From NCBI GenBank assembly GCA_028688755.1, contig JAQTXN010000003.1, positions 1 to 45,302 of the forward strand: a DNA stretch of 45,302 bases. Direction: 5' to 3'. The stretch is from Methylococcales bacterium. GTDB taxonomy: Bacteria > Pseudomonadota > Gammaproteobacteria > Methylococcales > Methylomonadaceae. The position numbers and the translations under genes are program-made. Under the pieces are notes generated by a model. That model was not told the DNA's origin, searched no databases, and saw only the letters and a list, made by a program, of their open reading frames with translations. How positions within the stretch are numbered: position 1 is the first letter of the stretch; each line of letters begins with the position of its first letter. Below, piece after piece: positions 30,169 through 40,360 of the stretch.

Positions 30169-32301
30169 CTATTTCAACGCTTCAAGCATGACAGGCTCTT
30201 GCCCATGTTGAACTAAATCCCACATAGCTAGCAAATCGTCTTGGTGAATTTCTGCCCACGCTAAAACCAAACGTTCTTGTCGTGTTGGTAAATTGCTTTG
30301 TGTTATTTCAATCGGATTAAGCGTAATTCGCGCCGTTGAACCTTGAAAATCAGCGTGAATATGCGGCTGACTGGTTGATTTTGGATTGCGTTTCAAACGA
30401 ATCACAATGCCATAAAACAAACTTAAAATTGCAAACTCGCTCTGATTCACAGGTGTTGAGGTCGCAAAGGTTTTTGTTTGTTTATTCGGGATGCCTTGGG
30501 CAATCGCTTTTTCATATAACGCTTCGATGTCACGCACTTGTTTTGGCATATTGAACAAATTGCACGTCGAGCGACGTGCTTCAATGCTGCGGCGAAAATC
30601 GGCAACGTGACTACGATTTTGCGAAAGCCAAACGGCTTTTTCTTCATAATCTTCGATGTTGTAAGTAATCAATTCGTCTAAACCAAGCGAGTGCAACAAA
30701 CTACCTGCCATACGCGAAGCAAAAGTTTTGCCCGTTAAAGTTAAAATCGGCAAGCCCATAAATAACGCATCATTTGCCGTTGTGCCACCATTGAACGGCG
30801 TGCAATCTAAAAATACATCGGCAATTTGATAACGCGCTAAATAATCGGCAGGTGTCACACGCGAAGCAAAAATCAAACGTTCTTTTTCAACGCCATGAGC
30901 AATTGCGGCATTGACCATGTTGTCATGCGCCCATTCGTTATCAGCGAGCAACCATAAAACGCTGTTTGGCACACGTTTTAAAATTCGCATCCAACAAGAA
31001 AACATTTCTTCGGTGATTTTGTAGTTGTTGTTAAATGAACAGAAAACAAACGCATCGTCAGGTAATTCACAACTTTCGCGAGTTGGCTTTTGTCCAACAG
31101 GACGTTTTCTGTCCGACACTTGGAAAACGTGTGGCATATAAAGCGGTGTTTCGCTGAAATACGCCGCCAATTCAGGTGGAATCAAAAATTCGTCACCAAT
31201 CACATAATCGATATTTGGCAACGCGGTTGTACCTGGAAAACCTAAATACGTTACTTGAACAGGCGCGGGGCGATACGCCAAAATGTTCGGACGCACGCCC
31301 GACGTTAAGCCTTGTAAATCAACCAGCAAATCAATTTCGTGTGAATGAATACAATGCGCCGCTTCTTCATCGCTCATTTGTCCGACGGGAATAAAATGAT
31401 CCATTCCAGCAACCACACGCGCTCGCAAAGCCGAATCATCAGGCGGTGTTAAACAGAAACCGTAAATTTCAAACTTGTTACGGTCGTGCAATTCATACAT
31501 TTCCACCGTCAAAAGTGAAACGGCATGGGTGCGAAAATCTGACGACAAATAACCAATGCGAATTTTATCGTGTTTGTATGGAACTTGATTTTCAACCAAA
31601 TTAGGCAAATTTTTAGTAACTTTTTCAGCGACAAAACTTTGCGAATTTTCAAGTTGTTCTTGCGGGGCATTCGACGCACTGAGCATGGCGAGTGCCGATG
31701 TGCCTTCAATCATGGCTTTTTTTGATACGCCTAAAACAGGTTTATAAACAGGCCATTCACATTGTTTTTGACGCAAATGCACCCAATGCGAAATCACTTT
31801 TGGTTGGTCAGGATTGAGCAGCAAACTTTGGGTTAGAAACTTTTCTGATTCTTGGAACTGACGCTCTGTTTCTAACACTCGCCCCAAACGATTGAGCGCG
31901 AGAATATAGATTTTTTTATCATCGTCCGACAGTTGCGTGTATTCGTATTTTTCAACAATGCCGCGCCATTGATTTAAAGCATCTTCAATACGATTTTGAC
32001 GTTCTAAATTCGCACCTAAATTGAAATGTCCTTGGGTAAAATCAGGGTGAATTTCAATTGCGTTACGATAGGCTTGCTCGGCTTTTTCGGGCATTTTTTG
32101 ATTATCTAAAATCACCGCTAAATTGAAATATGCCGCGTAACGAACTGGTGAATCGGAATGTTTTAACCATGTTTCATAGAGTTCGATTTGTTCGGTTGGT
32201 GTGAGTAATTCACCAACGGAAAGCAATTCCATGATGTCCATTTGTTGCTCTGTTGCTTGTTCTAAAAAAGTTTCAAATGTTGCAGTGTGTTTTTTAGTCA
32301 T
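30169..32301 (-). CDS. TPR + GT41 (SPINDLY/O-GlcNAc transferase-like) glycosyltransferase
   Basis: N-terminal TPRs; KIRIGYLSSDFRTHAVS, LVDLQGLTSGVRPNILAYRPAPVQVTYLGFPGTTALPNIDYVIGD, FLDCTPFNGGTTANDALFMGLPILTLTGKTFASRMAGSLL. Confidence 0.9.
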   Translation of the reverse strand: MTKKHTATFETFLEQATEQQMDIMELLSVGELLTPTEQIELYETWLKHSDSPVRYAAYFNLAVILDNQKMPEKAEQAYRNAIEIHPDFTQGHFNLGANLERQNRIEDALNQWRGIVEKYEYTQLSDDDKKIYILALNRLGRVLETERQFQESEKFLTQSLLLNPDQPKVISHWVHLRQKQCEWPVYKPVLGVSKKAMIEGTSALAMLSASNAPQEQLENSQSFVAEKVTKNLPNLVENQVPYKHDKIRIGYLSSDFRTHAVSLLTVEMYELHDRNKFEIYGFCLTPPDDSALRARVVAGMDHFIPVGQMSDEEAAHCIHSHEIDLLVDLQGLTSGVRPNILAYRPAPVQVTYLGFPGTTALPNIDYVIGDEFLIPPELAAYFSETPLYMPHVFQVSDRKRPVGQKPTRESCELPDDAFVFCSFNNNYKITEEMFSCWMRILKRVPNSVLWLLADNEWAHDNMVNAAIAHGVEKERLIFASRVTPADYLARYQIADVFLDCTPFNGGTTANDALFMGLPILTLTGKTFASRMAGSLLHSLGLDELITYNIEDYEEKAVWLSQNRSHVADFRRSIEARRSTCNLFNMPKQVRDIEALYEKAIAQGIPNKQTKTFATSTPVNQSEFAILSLFYGIVIRLKRNPKSTSQPHIHADFQGSTARITLNPIEITQSNLPTRQERLVLAWAEIHQDDLLAMWDLVQHGQEPVMLEALK

Positions 32302-32350
32302 AGTTTTCTCTAAAGAAATAAAACGAAATAATGCCTGTTTTCAGCAATTC

Positions 32351-33643
32351 TTATGCCGAAATACTAATTTTCTGAAGACGTGCATAATAAAAGCCGTCAC
32401 AACCATTTTCGCCCGTTAAAATTTGCCAGCCGTGTTTTGCAGGATTTTTTTCAAAAGGAATTTCTTGAGCATTCGGCGTTGTTGCTAAAAATTCCGCGAT
32501 TTGGTCTTCATTTTCGGCTTTCAAAATGGAACAGGTTGCATAAACGAGCAAACCACCTTCTTTTAGCATCGACCATGCGGCATTTAAAATTTGCGCTTGC
32601 AGCGCGGGGAGAGCAGTTAAATCATCAGCTCGACGTAAAAGTTTGATGTCAGGATGGCGGCGAATTACGCCCAAAGCAGAGCAGGGCGCATCGACCAAAA
32701 TGCGGTCAAATTGTTTGCCATCCCACCAACTTTCAGGTTGCGTGGCATCGCCAACGATTAGCTGTGCGGATAAATTTAATCGTTTCAAATTGGTTTCAAC
32801 ACGCACCATTCGCGTGGCATCAATATCAACGGCGACGCATTCTACATCGGGTTGCGATTCCAAAATGTGCGCGGTTTTCCCAGCTGGTGCGGCGCATAAA
32901 TCTAAAACACGTTGTCCTGCGTTCAATTCCAATAAACCTGCGGCAAATTGCGCTGCCGTGTCTTGAACTGAAACCATGCCTGTGTCGAAATTGGGCAATG
33001 TCGTCACGCCAACAGGTTTAAGCAATCGAATCGCAGACGGGCAAGTTTCAACCGCTTGCGCTTCAATTTCTAACTCGGCGAGTTGTTGTAAATACTTTTC
33101 GCGTGTTGTTTGCAACGCATTGACACGCAAAACCATCGGAGGCGGTTCATTTGCAGCTTGAAAAATGTGCGGTGCATTTTCGCCCCAATCGTTTTCGATT
33201 CGAGAAATTAACCATTTTGGATGCGAATACAACGCGACAGGATTTGAATTGGCGAGCGTTTCGAGTTGCTCTTGTTCACGCAAATAACGACGCAACAAGG
33301 CATTTATCAAATTTTTTGCCCACGATTTTTTGCGCGTAGCATCAACCGTTTCAGAAACCGCCGCGTGTGTTTTCACCCGCATAAATGCCAATTGATATAA
33401 CCCAACTAGCGCGAGTGCGTAAATTTCAACATCTTTAATCGGTTTATCTAGCAGTTGAAATAACAAAAATTGCAAACGATGATAATAACGACAAACGCCA
33501 TAACAAACCGCTTGCACAAAGGCTTTTTCTTGTGGATTTTCGAGCGTGGAAAGCGTGTGTTCTAACGCGCTAGTGAGCGATTGTCCGCCATCTAAAACGC
33601 GCACCAAAGTTTGCGCCGCTACAAGGCGCGTATTTTTACTCAT
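32351..33643 (-). CDS. rsmB: 16S rRNA m5C967 methyltransferase
   Basis: VLDLCAAPAGKTAHILE, ILVDAPCSALGVIRRHPDIK, LVYATCSILKAENE; N-terminal NusB-like domain. Confidence 0.93.
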   Translation of the reverse strand: MSKNTRLVAAQTLVRVLDGGQSLTSALEHTLSTLENPQEKAFVQAVCYGVCRYYHRLQFLLFQLLDKPIKDVEIYALALVGLYQLAFMRVKTHAAVSETVDATRKKSWAKNLINALLRRYLREQEQLETLANSNPVALYSHPKWLISRIENDWGENAPHIFQAANEPPPMVLRVNALQTTREKYLQQLAELEIEAQAVETCPSAIRLLKPVGVTTLPNFDTGMVSVQDTAAQFAAGLLELNAGQRVLDLCAAPAGKTAHILESQPDVECVAVDIDATRMVRVETNLKRLNLSAQLIVGDATQPESWWDGKQFDRILVDAPCSALGVIRRHPDIKLLRRADDLTALPALQAQILNAAWSMLKEGGLLVYATCSILKAENEDQIAEFLATTPNAQEIPFEKNPAKHGWQILTGENGCDGFYYARLQKISISA

Positions 33644-33649
33644 TGATTT

Positions 33650-34741
33650 TTAACCCTGTTTTTGTCGATAACGATAATATGCCGCACACGCGCCTTCTGA
33701 CGAAACCATCGTTGCACCGAGTGGATGTTCAGGCGTGCAAGTTGTGCCGAATTCAGCGCATTGTGCGGGTTTGATTAAACCTTGCAACACGTCGCCACTT
33801 TTACATTCAATCGGTTCTTGCGTGTTAATTTCGTCAACCGCAAAACGATTTTCAGCATTCCACTCGTCATAATCTGAATTTAACGCCAAACCGCTGTTTG
33901 GAATTTCACCCAAACCGCGCCAATTCCGATTCACCACGTTAAAAACGTTGTGAATTAACTTTTGAGCGGGCAAATTTCCTGCTTCTTTAACCACGCGCGT
34001 GTATTGATTTTCAACGGCAAAACGTTTTTCTTCGAGTTGTTTTACGCACAAATAAATGCCTTGCAAAATGTCTACGGGTTCAAAACCTGTCACGACAATT
34101 GGCATTTTATATTTTTCACAAATTGGCGCGTATTCATGAAAACCCATAATCGAGCAAACGTGACCTGCGCCAAGAAAACCTTGTACACGATGATTTTCAG
34201 TCGAAAGTAACGCTTCCATCACAGGCGGTACACGAACGTGACAAATTAGCAATGAAAAGTTTTTAAGCTGTTTCAATTTCGCTTGATACGCCGCGAGCGC
34301 AGTCGTCGGCGCAGTCGTTTCAAAACCGACACCAAAAAATACCACTTCTTTGTCAGGCGAATTTTCAGCAATGGCAAGCGCGTCGAGCGGTGAATAAACA
34401 ATCCGAATATCTGCGCCTTGCGCTTTTAAACTCAGTAAATCTTGATGTGAACTTGGCACGCGCAACATATCGCCAAAGGAACAAAAAATAACATTCGGTT
34501 GTGCGGCAATGGCGAGAGCTTTATCAATATAAGCGAGCGGCGTGACGCAAACTGGGCAACCAGGCCCATGAATTAACTCAATTTCGTCAGCCAATAATTG
34601 GTCAATACCGTATTTGATAATGCTGTGTGTTTGTCCGCCGCAAACCTCCATAATTCGCCACTTTTGCGTCGTTAGCGACTTAATCGAATTGACCAATTCC
34701 TTTGCGAGCTGGGGATTGCGAAAGGCTTGGGTGTAATTCAT
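33650..34741 (-). CDS. hypD: Hydrogenase maturation protein HypD
   Basis: [47 protein letters not shown]. Confidence 0.96.
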   Translation of the reverse strand: MNYTQAFRNPQLAKELVNSIKSLTTQKWRIMEVCGGQTHSIIKYGIDQLLADEIELIHGPGCPVCVTPLAYIDKALAIAAQPNVIFCSFGDMLRVPSSHQDLLSLKAQGADIRIVYSPLDALAIAENSPDKEVVFFGVGFETTAPTTALAAYQAKLKQLKNFSLLICHVRVPPVMEALLSTENHRVQGFLGAGHVCSIMGFHEYAPICEKYKMPIVVTGFEPVDILQGIYLCVKQLEEKRFAVENQYTRVVKEAGNLPAQKLIHNVFNVVNRNWRGLGEIPNSGLALNSDYDEWNAENRFAVDEINTQEPIECKSGDVLQGLIKPAQCAEFGTTCTPEHPLGATMVSSEGACAAYYRYRQKQG

Positions 34742-34983
34742 AACGTTGCCTCAAAATCAGCTAAATCTTGAAAGGCTTGCAAACTAGCTAAGGCTTCTTC
34801 TTCGTCTAACACAGACAGCGCGAAACCCGCATGAACAATGACATAATCGCCCACATTGGCTTCGGGAACGTAAGCCAAACTGATTTCTTTTTGCACACCC
34901 GAAAAATCAACGAAACCTGTTTGAAGTAATTCGTCGGTGTTGGAATTTAAACTGATAATTTTGGCAGGAACGGCAAGACACAT
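34738..34983 (-). CDS. hypC: Hydrogenase maturation chaperone HypC
   Basis: MCLAVPAKI...[21 protein letters not shown]. Confidence 0.95.
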   Translation of the reverse strand: MCLAVPAKIISLNSNTDELLQTGFVDFSGVQKEISLAYVPEANVGDYVIVHAGFALSVLDEEEALASLQAFQDLADFEATL

Positions 34984-35087
34984 AAAAAAACTCGTTCAAA
35001 AGTTTGGAATGGCTAAAGCCTAAACATATTGCGACGTATTTTCAAACTTGAAGACGCGCGAATCACAGCAAGCTAAAATTAGTACGT

Positions 35088-35093
35088 TATAAT
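35088..35093 (+). promoter_or_regulatory. Candidate -10 box (TATAAT) of ileS promoter
   Basis: Perfect TATAAT 35 bp upstream of the ileS ATG; -35 not convincing. Confidence 0.4.
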
Positions 35094-35127
35094 GTGCCAA
35101 CAAAAATTTTAAATTTGGATTTAAAAC

Positions 35128-37929
35128 ATGACTACTGATTATAAAAAAACGCTAAATTTACCGAATACAGGTTTTTCGATGAAAGCGAATTTAGCGCAAC
35201 GCGAACCTGAGCAACTCAAAAAATGGCAAACCGCCGATTTGTACGGGCAAATCCGTGAAGTTTCCAAAGACCGTCCAAAATTCGTGCTACACGATGGCCC
35301 GCCGTATGCGAATGGTGAAATTCACATTGGTCACGCGGTTAATAAAGTTTTAAAAGATTTCATCATCAAATCCAAAACACTCAGTGGTTTCGACGCGCCT
35401 TATGTACCCGGTTGGGATTGCCACGGTTTGCCGATTGAATTACAAGTTGAAAAGAAAGTCGGCAAAGCAGGCGTGAAAGTCTCGCCGCAAGTTTTTAGAA
35501 ATGCTTGCCGCGAATATGCCGCGAAACAAGTTGAAATCCAAAAAGAAGCCTTTGTGCGTTTAGGTGTTTTTGGCGATTGGGAAAATCCGTATTTAACGAT
35601 GAATTTTCAATTTGAAGCCGACATTGTGCGTTCACTCGGACGCATTGCCGCAAATGCTCACATTGTCAAAGGTGCAAAACCTGTGCATTGGTGTACGGAT
35701 TGTGGTTCTGCACTTGCCGAAGCAGAAGTGGAATATGAAGACAAACATTCGCCAGCCATCGACGTGCGTTTTGCGGCAGTTGATAGCGCAGACTTTTTGT
35801 TAAATTTCAGTTCGTCACAAGGTCACGGCAAAGTGTCGGTGGTGATTTGGACAACTACGCCGTGGACATTGCCTGCAAACCAAGGCGTGGCGATAAATCC
35901 AGATTTAACCTACGTTTTGGTGCAACATCACGATGAACGTTTAGTAATTGCTCAAGATTTGCTCGAATCGGCGATGCACCGTTATGGCAATTTGAATTAC
36001 ACCGTTTTGGCAGAATGCGAAGGTCGCGCGTTAGAAAATCAGTTATTGCAACATCCATTTTATGACCGCCAAGTACCGATTATTTTAGGCGACCACGTTA
36101 CCACGGATGCAGGAACGGGCGCGGTTCATACTGCACCTGCTCACGGTCAAGAAGATTATGTTGTCGGACGTGTTTATGATTTACCTGTCGATTGTCCAGT
36201 CGGTGGCGATGGTGTGTTTTTGCCAAATGTGGAAATTTTCGCAGGCGAACACGTTTTCAAAGCCAATGCTCACGTTTTAGAAGTGTTGCATGAACGTGGT
36301 AATTTGGTTCACCAACAAACGCTGTTGCACAGTTATCCGCATTGCTGGCGACACCACACGCCGATTATTTTCCGCGCCACGCCGCAATGGTTTATTTCAA
36401 TGAATCAAAATAAATTGCGTGAACAAGCCTTAGCCGAAGTGAAAAAAGTGGCTTGGATTCCTGAATGGGGACAAGCACGAATCGAAACCATGATGGAAAA
36501 TCGCCCTGATTGGTGCATTTCACGTCAACGGACGTGGGGCGTGCCGATTGCGTTTTTTGTGCATAAAGAAACAGGCGAATTGCATCCGAAAACGGCTGAA
36601 TTGATTGAACAAGTCGCGCAAAAAATTGAAAAATCAGGCATTGATGCGTGGTTTGATGCGACAGCCGCTGAATTTTTAGGCGACGAAGCAAGCGATTACG
36701 ACAAAATGACCGACACGTTAGACGTTTGGTTTGATTCAGGCGTAACCCATGCAGCGGTTTTAGAGCGTCGAGGACAATTGCATTTTCCTGCCGATTTATA
36801 TTTAGAAGGTTCAGACCAACATCGTGGTTGGTTTCAATCGTCGCTTTTAGCCTCAACTGCCATGAATGGCGTTGCACCTTATAAAACCGTTTTAACGCAC
36901 GGTTTCACGGTCGATGCGAAAGGCGAAAAAATGTCGAAATCAAAAGGCAACGTCATTCCACCACAATCGGTGATGAAAACATTGGGTGCAGACGTGTTGC
37001 GTTTGTGGATTGCATCGACCGATTATCGCGGTGAAATGCGTGTTTCAGATGAAATTTTAGAACGTACTTCGGACGGTTATCGCCGTTTGCGAAATACGGC
37101 GCGTTTCTTGTTGTCGAATTTAAATGATTTCAATCCTGCTGAAGATTTGGTTGAAACGGCGAAATTATTGCCACTTGATCGTTGGGTGTTAGACCGTGCG
37201 TTTTCGTTGCAAGAAGAAGTCAAAGCCGCTTATGAAACGTATCAATTCCAAACAATTTTCCAAAAAGTGCATCATTTCTGCGTAATCGATTTGGGCAGTT
37301 TTTATCTCGACATCATCAAAGACCGTCAATACACCGCAAAAACCGATGGGCTGGCGCGTCGCTCAACACAAACCGCAATGTTCCACGTTTTAGAAGCGTT
37401 GACTCGTTGGATTGCGCCGATTTTGAGTTATACAGCGGATGAAATTTGGCAACATTTACCCGCTGTTCATCAACGTCCAGCATCGGTATTTTTAACAACT
37501 TGGTATGAAGATTTAGTGTCGTTGGATTCGACAACGGAATTCAATCATGATTTCTGGCAAATCGTGATGGATGTTCGTGCAGAAGTGAGTCAAGCTCTTG
37601 AGCATTCGCGCTCAACAAAAGAAATTGGTTCGTCACTTGGCGCAAATGTAGAACTCGAATGTGACGAAAAAACCTTTGCAACGCTTGATAAATTGGGCGA
37701 CGAATTACGTTTTGTTTTCATTACCTCAGGCGTAAAAATTACTAAACTTAGCGATGCAATAAATTTTCAAGTAAAAATCAAAGTCATACCTTCAACTGCT
37801 CCAAAATGCGTCCGTTGTTGGCATCAACGCGAAGATGTAGGCTCACATTCTGAACATCCTGAATTGTGTGGACGTTGTGTTGAAAATATCGCATTAACTG
37901 GCGAAGGTGAGAAACGTCTTTATGCCTAA
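35128..37929 (+). CDS. ileS: Isoleucyl-tRNA synthetase
   Basis: [23 protein letters not shown] (HIGH), [11 protein letters not shown] (KMSKS), C-terminal zinc motif [12 protein letters not shown]...CGRC. Confidence 0.97.
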   Translation: MTTDYKKTLNLPNTGFSMKANLAQREPEQLKKWQTADLYGQIREVSKDRPKFVLHDGPPYANGEIHIGHAVNKVLKDFIIKSKTLSGFDAPYVPGWDCHGLPIELQVEKKVGKAGVKVSPQVFRNACREYAAKQVEIQKEAFVRLGVFGDWENPYLTMNFQFEADIVRSLGRIAANAHIVKGAKPVHWCTDCGSALAEAEVEYEDKHSPAIDVRFAAVDSADFLLNFSSSQGHGKVSVVIWTTTPWTLPANQGVAINPDLTYVLVQHHDERLVIAQDLLESAMHRYGNLNYTVLAECEGRALENQLLQHPFYDRQVPIILGDHVTTDAGTGAVHTAPAHGQEDYVVGRVYDLPVDCPVGGDGVFLPNVEIFAGEHVFKANAHVLEVLHERGNLVHQQTLLHSYPHCWRHHTPIIFRATPQWFISMNQNKLREQALAEVKKVAWIPEWGQARIETMMENRPDWCISRQRTWGVPIAFFVHKETGELHPKTAELIEQVAQKIEKSGIDAWFDATAAEFLGDEASDYDKMTDTLDVWFDSGVTHAAVLERRGQLHFPADLYLEGSDQHRGWFQSSLLASTAMNGVAPYKTVLTHGFTVDAKGEKMSKSKGNVIPPQSVMKTLGADVLRLWIASTDYRGEMRVSDEILERTSDGYRRLRNTARFLLSNLNDFNPAEDLVETAKLLPLDRWVLDRAFSLQEEVKAAYETYQFQTIFQKVHHFCVIDLGSFYLDIIKDRQYTAKTDGLARRSTQTAMFHVLEALTRWIAPILSYTADEIWQHLPAVHQRPASVFLTTWYEDLVSLDSTTEFNHDFWQIVMDVRAEVSQALEHSRSTKEIGSSLGANVELECDEKTFATLDKLGDELRFVFITSGVKITKLSDAINFQVKIKVIPSTAPKCVRCWHQREDVGSHSEHPELCGRCVENIALTGEGEKRLYA

Positions 37930-38404
37930 GTTTCCCATGTTGAAATGGTTGTGGCTTGCGTTTTTATCGCTCGGTTTAGACCAAGCCAGCAAAATCGCCA
38001 TTGATAAAACGTTTGCGCTTTATGAATCGATTGCGATTGTGCCGTTTTTTAATCTCACTTACGTTCACAACACAGGCGCAGCGTTTAGTTTTCTGAGTGA
38101 AGCAGGTGGTTGGCAACGTTGGTTTTTCGCAGCGTTGGCAATCATCATGAGTACGATTATGACGATTTGGCTCACAAAATTAAAAGAACACGAAACGTTA
38201 CTCGCTGTAGCGTTATCGCTGATTTTAGGTGGCGCGATTGGTAATTTAATTGACCGCCTCGCTTATGGTTATGTAATTGATTTTCTCGATGTCTATTACG
38301 GCACTTATCATTGGCCTGCGTTTAACATTGCCGATTCAGCGATTACGATTGGCGTGGCGTTGATGCTCGTGGATTCGTTTAAGTCTCAGGGAAAAGAGGC
38401 ATGA
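37922..38404 (+). CDS. lspA: Lipoprotein signal peptidase
   Basis: [69 protein letters not shown] at 37922. Confidence 0.95.
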   Translation: MPKFPMLKWLWLAFLSLGLDQASKIAIDKTFALYESIAIVPFFNLTYVHNTGAAFSFLSEAGGWQRWFFAALAIIMSTIMTIWLTKLKEHETLLAVALSLILGGAIGNLIDRLAYGYVIDFLDVYYGTYHWPAFNIADSAITIGVALMLVDSFKSQGKEA

Positions 38405-38937
38405 AATCTCGCGACCGCCGTCACGGTTTAACAGTCGTCAATACAGGCGAAGGCAAAGGCAAATCATCCAGCGCATTCGGCATGGTGTTTCGCGCCGCAG
38501 GTTGGGACATGAATGTTTGCGTAATTCAATTCATCAAAGGGCAATGGCAAACGGGCGAACAAAAAGCCGCCCAACGTTTTGACAATATCGAATGGCACGC
38601 GCTTGGCGACGGTTTTACTTGGGACACCAAAAATCCTGAGCAAGACATTAAAACTAGCCGTGAAATTTGGGAATTTGCCAAAGAGCAGATTTTGTCGGAA
38701 AAGTTTGATGTGGTGTTGCTTGACGAAATAAATTACTGTTGCGGTTACGGTTGGATTTTAGGGCAAGAAGTTGCTGATTTTATTACCCAAGAAAAACCAC
38801 CGTGGTTGCATTTGATTTTGACAGGGCGAAATGCCTCGCCCGAAGTAATTGCCGTTGCGGATACCGTGACCGAAATGACCAAAGTGAAACACGTTTTTGA
38901 AACAGGCGTGAAAGCAGAGCAGGGCATAGATTTTTAA
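38401..38937 (+). CDS. cobO: Cob(I)yrinic acid a,c-diamide adenosyltransferase
   Basis: GLTVVNTGEGKGKSSSAFGMVFRAAGW P-loop and VVLLDEINYCCGYGW. Confidence 0.93.
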   Translation: MKSRDRRHGLTVVNTGEGKGKSSSAFGMVFRAAGWDMNVCVIQFIKGQWQTGEQKAAQRFDNIEWHALGDGFTWDTKNPEQDIKTSREIWEFAKEQILSEKFDVVLLDEINYCCGYGWILGQEVADFITQEKPPWLHLILTGRNASPEVIAVADTVTEMTKVKHVFETGVKAEQGIDF

Positions 38938-38957
38938 CACAACAATGAGGAATTGTT

Positions 38958-39350
38958 ATGAGTGAAGAAGTAGAAGTAAAAGAACCGATGAGTCAAACCA
39001 TGAAAATCGTGATTGCCGTGGTGGGCGTTTTTGTTGCAGGCTTTTTACTCGTGGGACAAAGCAAGCAAAAATCGACCGCTGAAATTGAAGCAGAATCGAT
39101 GATTCGTAATTACGCCAACATTCAAGGCATGGCAAATCAAAAATGCCCTGCGGCAGTGGAAGAAGCAACGGGTGAAAAAGTCTTTTTCCCAAGCAAAACC
39201 GAATCTGATAAAGACACCTACATTACCTTATTTTGGGAAGGTGAAAATACAGCAAACGGTGGCTTTAAAAACGCTAGTTGCACATTAAAAGCCTCTTTAG
39301 GCGGAATTTCTGAATTGATTGTTGATGGTAAAACGCTTATCAAAAAATAA
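38958..39350 (+). CDS. Hypothetical N-terminally membrane-anchored protein
   Basis: TM segment IVIAVVGVFVAGFLLVG then soluble domain with two Cys. Confidence 0.7.
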   Translation: MSEEVEVKEPMSQTMKIVIAVVGVFVAGFLLVGQSKQKSTAEIEAESMIRNYANIQGMANQKCPAAVEEATGEKVFFPSKTESDKDTYITLFWEGENTANGGFKNASCTLKASLGGISELIVDGKTLIKK

Positions 39351-39362
39351 AAAATTCGCACT

Positions 39363-39397
39363 TTGAAGCTCGGCATTCTCATGATGTCGAGCTTCAA
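39363..39397. repeat. Strong inverted repeat (about 14-bp arms, 7-nt loop) in leader of the PhnD-like gene
   Basis: TTGAAGCTCGGCAT-tctcatg-ATGTCGAGCTTCAA, one G-U pair, no T tract. Confidence 0.75.
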
Positions 39398-39428
39398 TAC
39401 TGGTTACGATTATTGGAGACGGCGAATC

Positions 39429-40346
39429 ATGTTTAGTATCCAAAATGCTATAAAATTAGGGACGATGTTTGTCCTAACATTACTCATAAGTGCTTGCGAT
39501 AAAACAGAAGAAAGTGCTTATCAGCCCATTTCTAGCTCTCAAAGCCCCAGTTTAATAACGGAATATGTTGTCGCAATTCACCCCTTGCACAATCCACAAA
39601 AATTGATGGAACTCTACAACCCCATTGTGGAATACATGAATAACAACATTCCCAACGCACATTTCAAATTAGAAGCCTCACGCAATTACGACGAATTTGA
39701 GAAAAAACTTTATGCGGGAAATTTCGCGTTTGCCATGCCAAATCCTTATCAAACCGTGCAATCGCTCAAACATGGGTATCACGTTTTTGGCAAAATGGGC
39801 GATGACGATGTTTTTCGAGGCATTATCCTCGTGCGTAAAGACAGTGGCATTCAAAAAGTGACTGACCTCAAAGGCAAAGCGGTTTCCTATCCTTCTGCAA
39901 CCGCGCTCGCCGCAGCGATGATGCCACAATACTATTTACATACGCATGGTATTGACGTTAATCGAGATATTGAAAATCGCTATGTGGGTTCACAAGAATC
40001 TTCCATTATGAATGTGTTGCGTGGTCATGTTGCCGCTGGCGCGACATGGCCTGTGCCGTGGGAGGGTTTTAAAGTGGAACATCCCGATATGGCAAGTGAG
40101 TTAGAAGTAAAATGGCAAACGGAATCGATGCTAAATAATGGCTGGGTCGTTCACAACGATATTCCCAAACCTATTGCTGATAGATTTGCCACATTGCTAT
40201 TTAGCTTACAAGACAGCGAGCAGGGAAGAGCAATGCTCGCGAAATTACCCATTTCACATTTTGAACCTGCAACAGATGAAACCTATCGCCCTGTCCATGA
40301 TTTTTTAGAAAAATTTTCTAAAGCGGTTCGTCCTGTTGATTATTGA
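39429..40346 (+). CDS. PhnD-like periplasmic binding lipoprotein
   Basis: Lipobox [34 protein letters not shown]...[28 protein letters not shown] 39429 preferred (39363 start lies inside the hairpin). Confidence 0.8.
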   Translation: MFSIQNAIKLGTMFVLTLLISACDKTEESAYQPISSSQSPSLITEYVVAIHPLHNPQKLMELYNPIVEYMNNNIPNAHFKLEASRNYDEFEKKLYAGNFAFAMPNPYQTVQSLKHGYHVFGKMGDDDVFRGIILVRKDSGIQKVTDLKGKAVSYPSATALAAAMMPQYYLHTHGIDVNRDIENRYVGSQESSIMNVLRGHVAAGATWPVPWEGFKVEHPDMASELEVKWQTESMLNNGWVVHNDIPKPIADRFATLLFSLQDSEQGRAMLAKLPISHFEPATDETYRPVHDFLEKFSKAVRPVDY

Positions 40347-40360
40347 CTTGCCGAAATCTC

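Noticed and set aside
34984-35127. T-box or riboswitch upstream of ileS
   Set aside because: The leader is too short after the TATAAT at 35088 and shows no T-box sequence.
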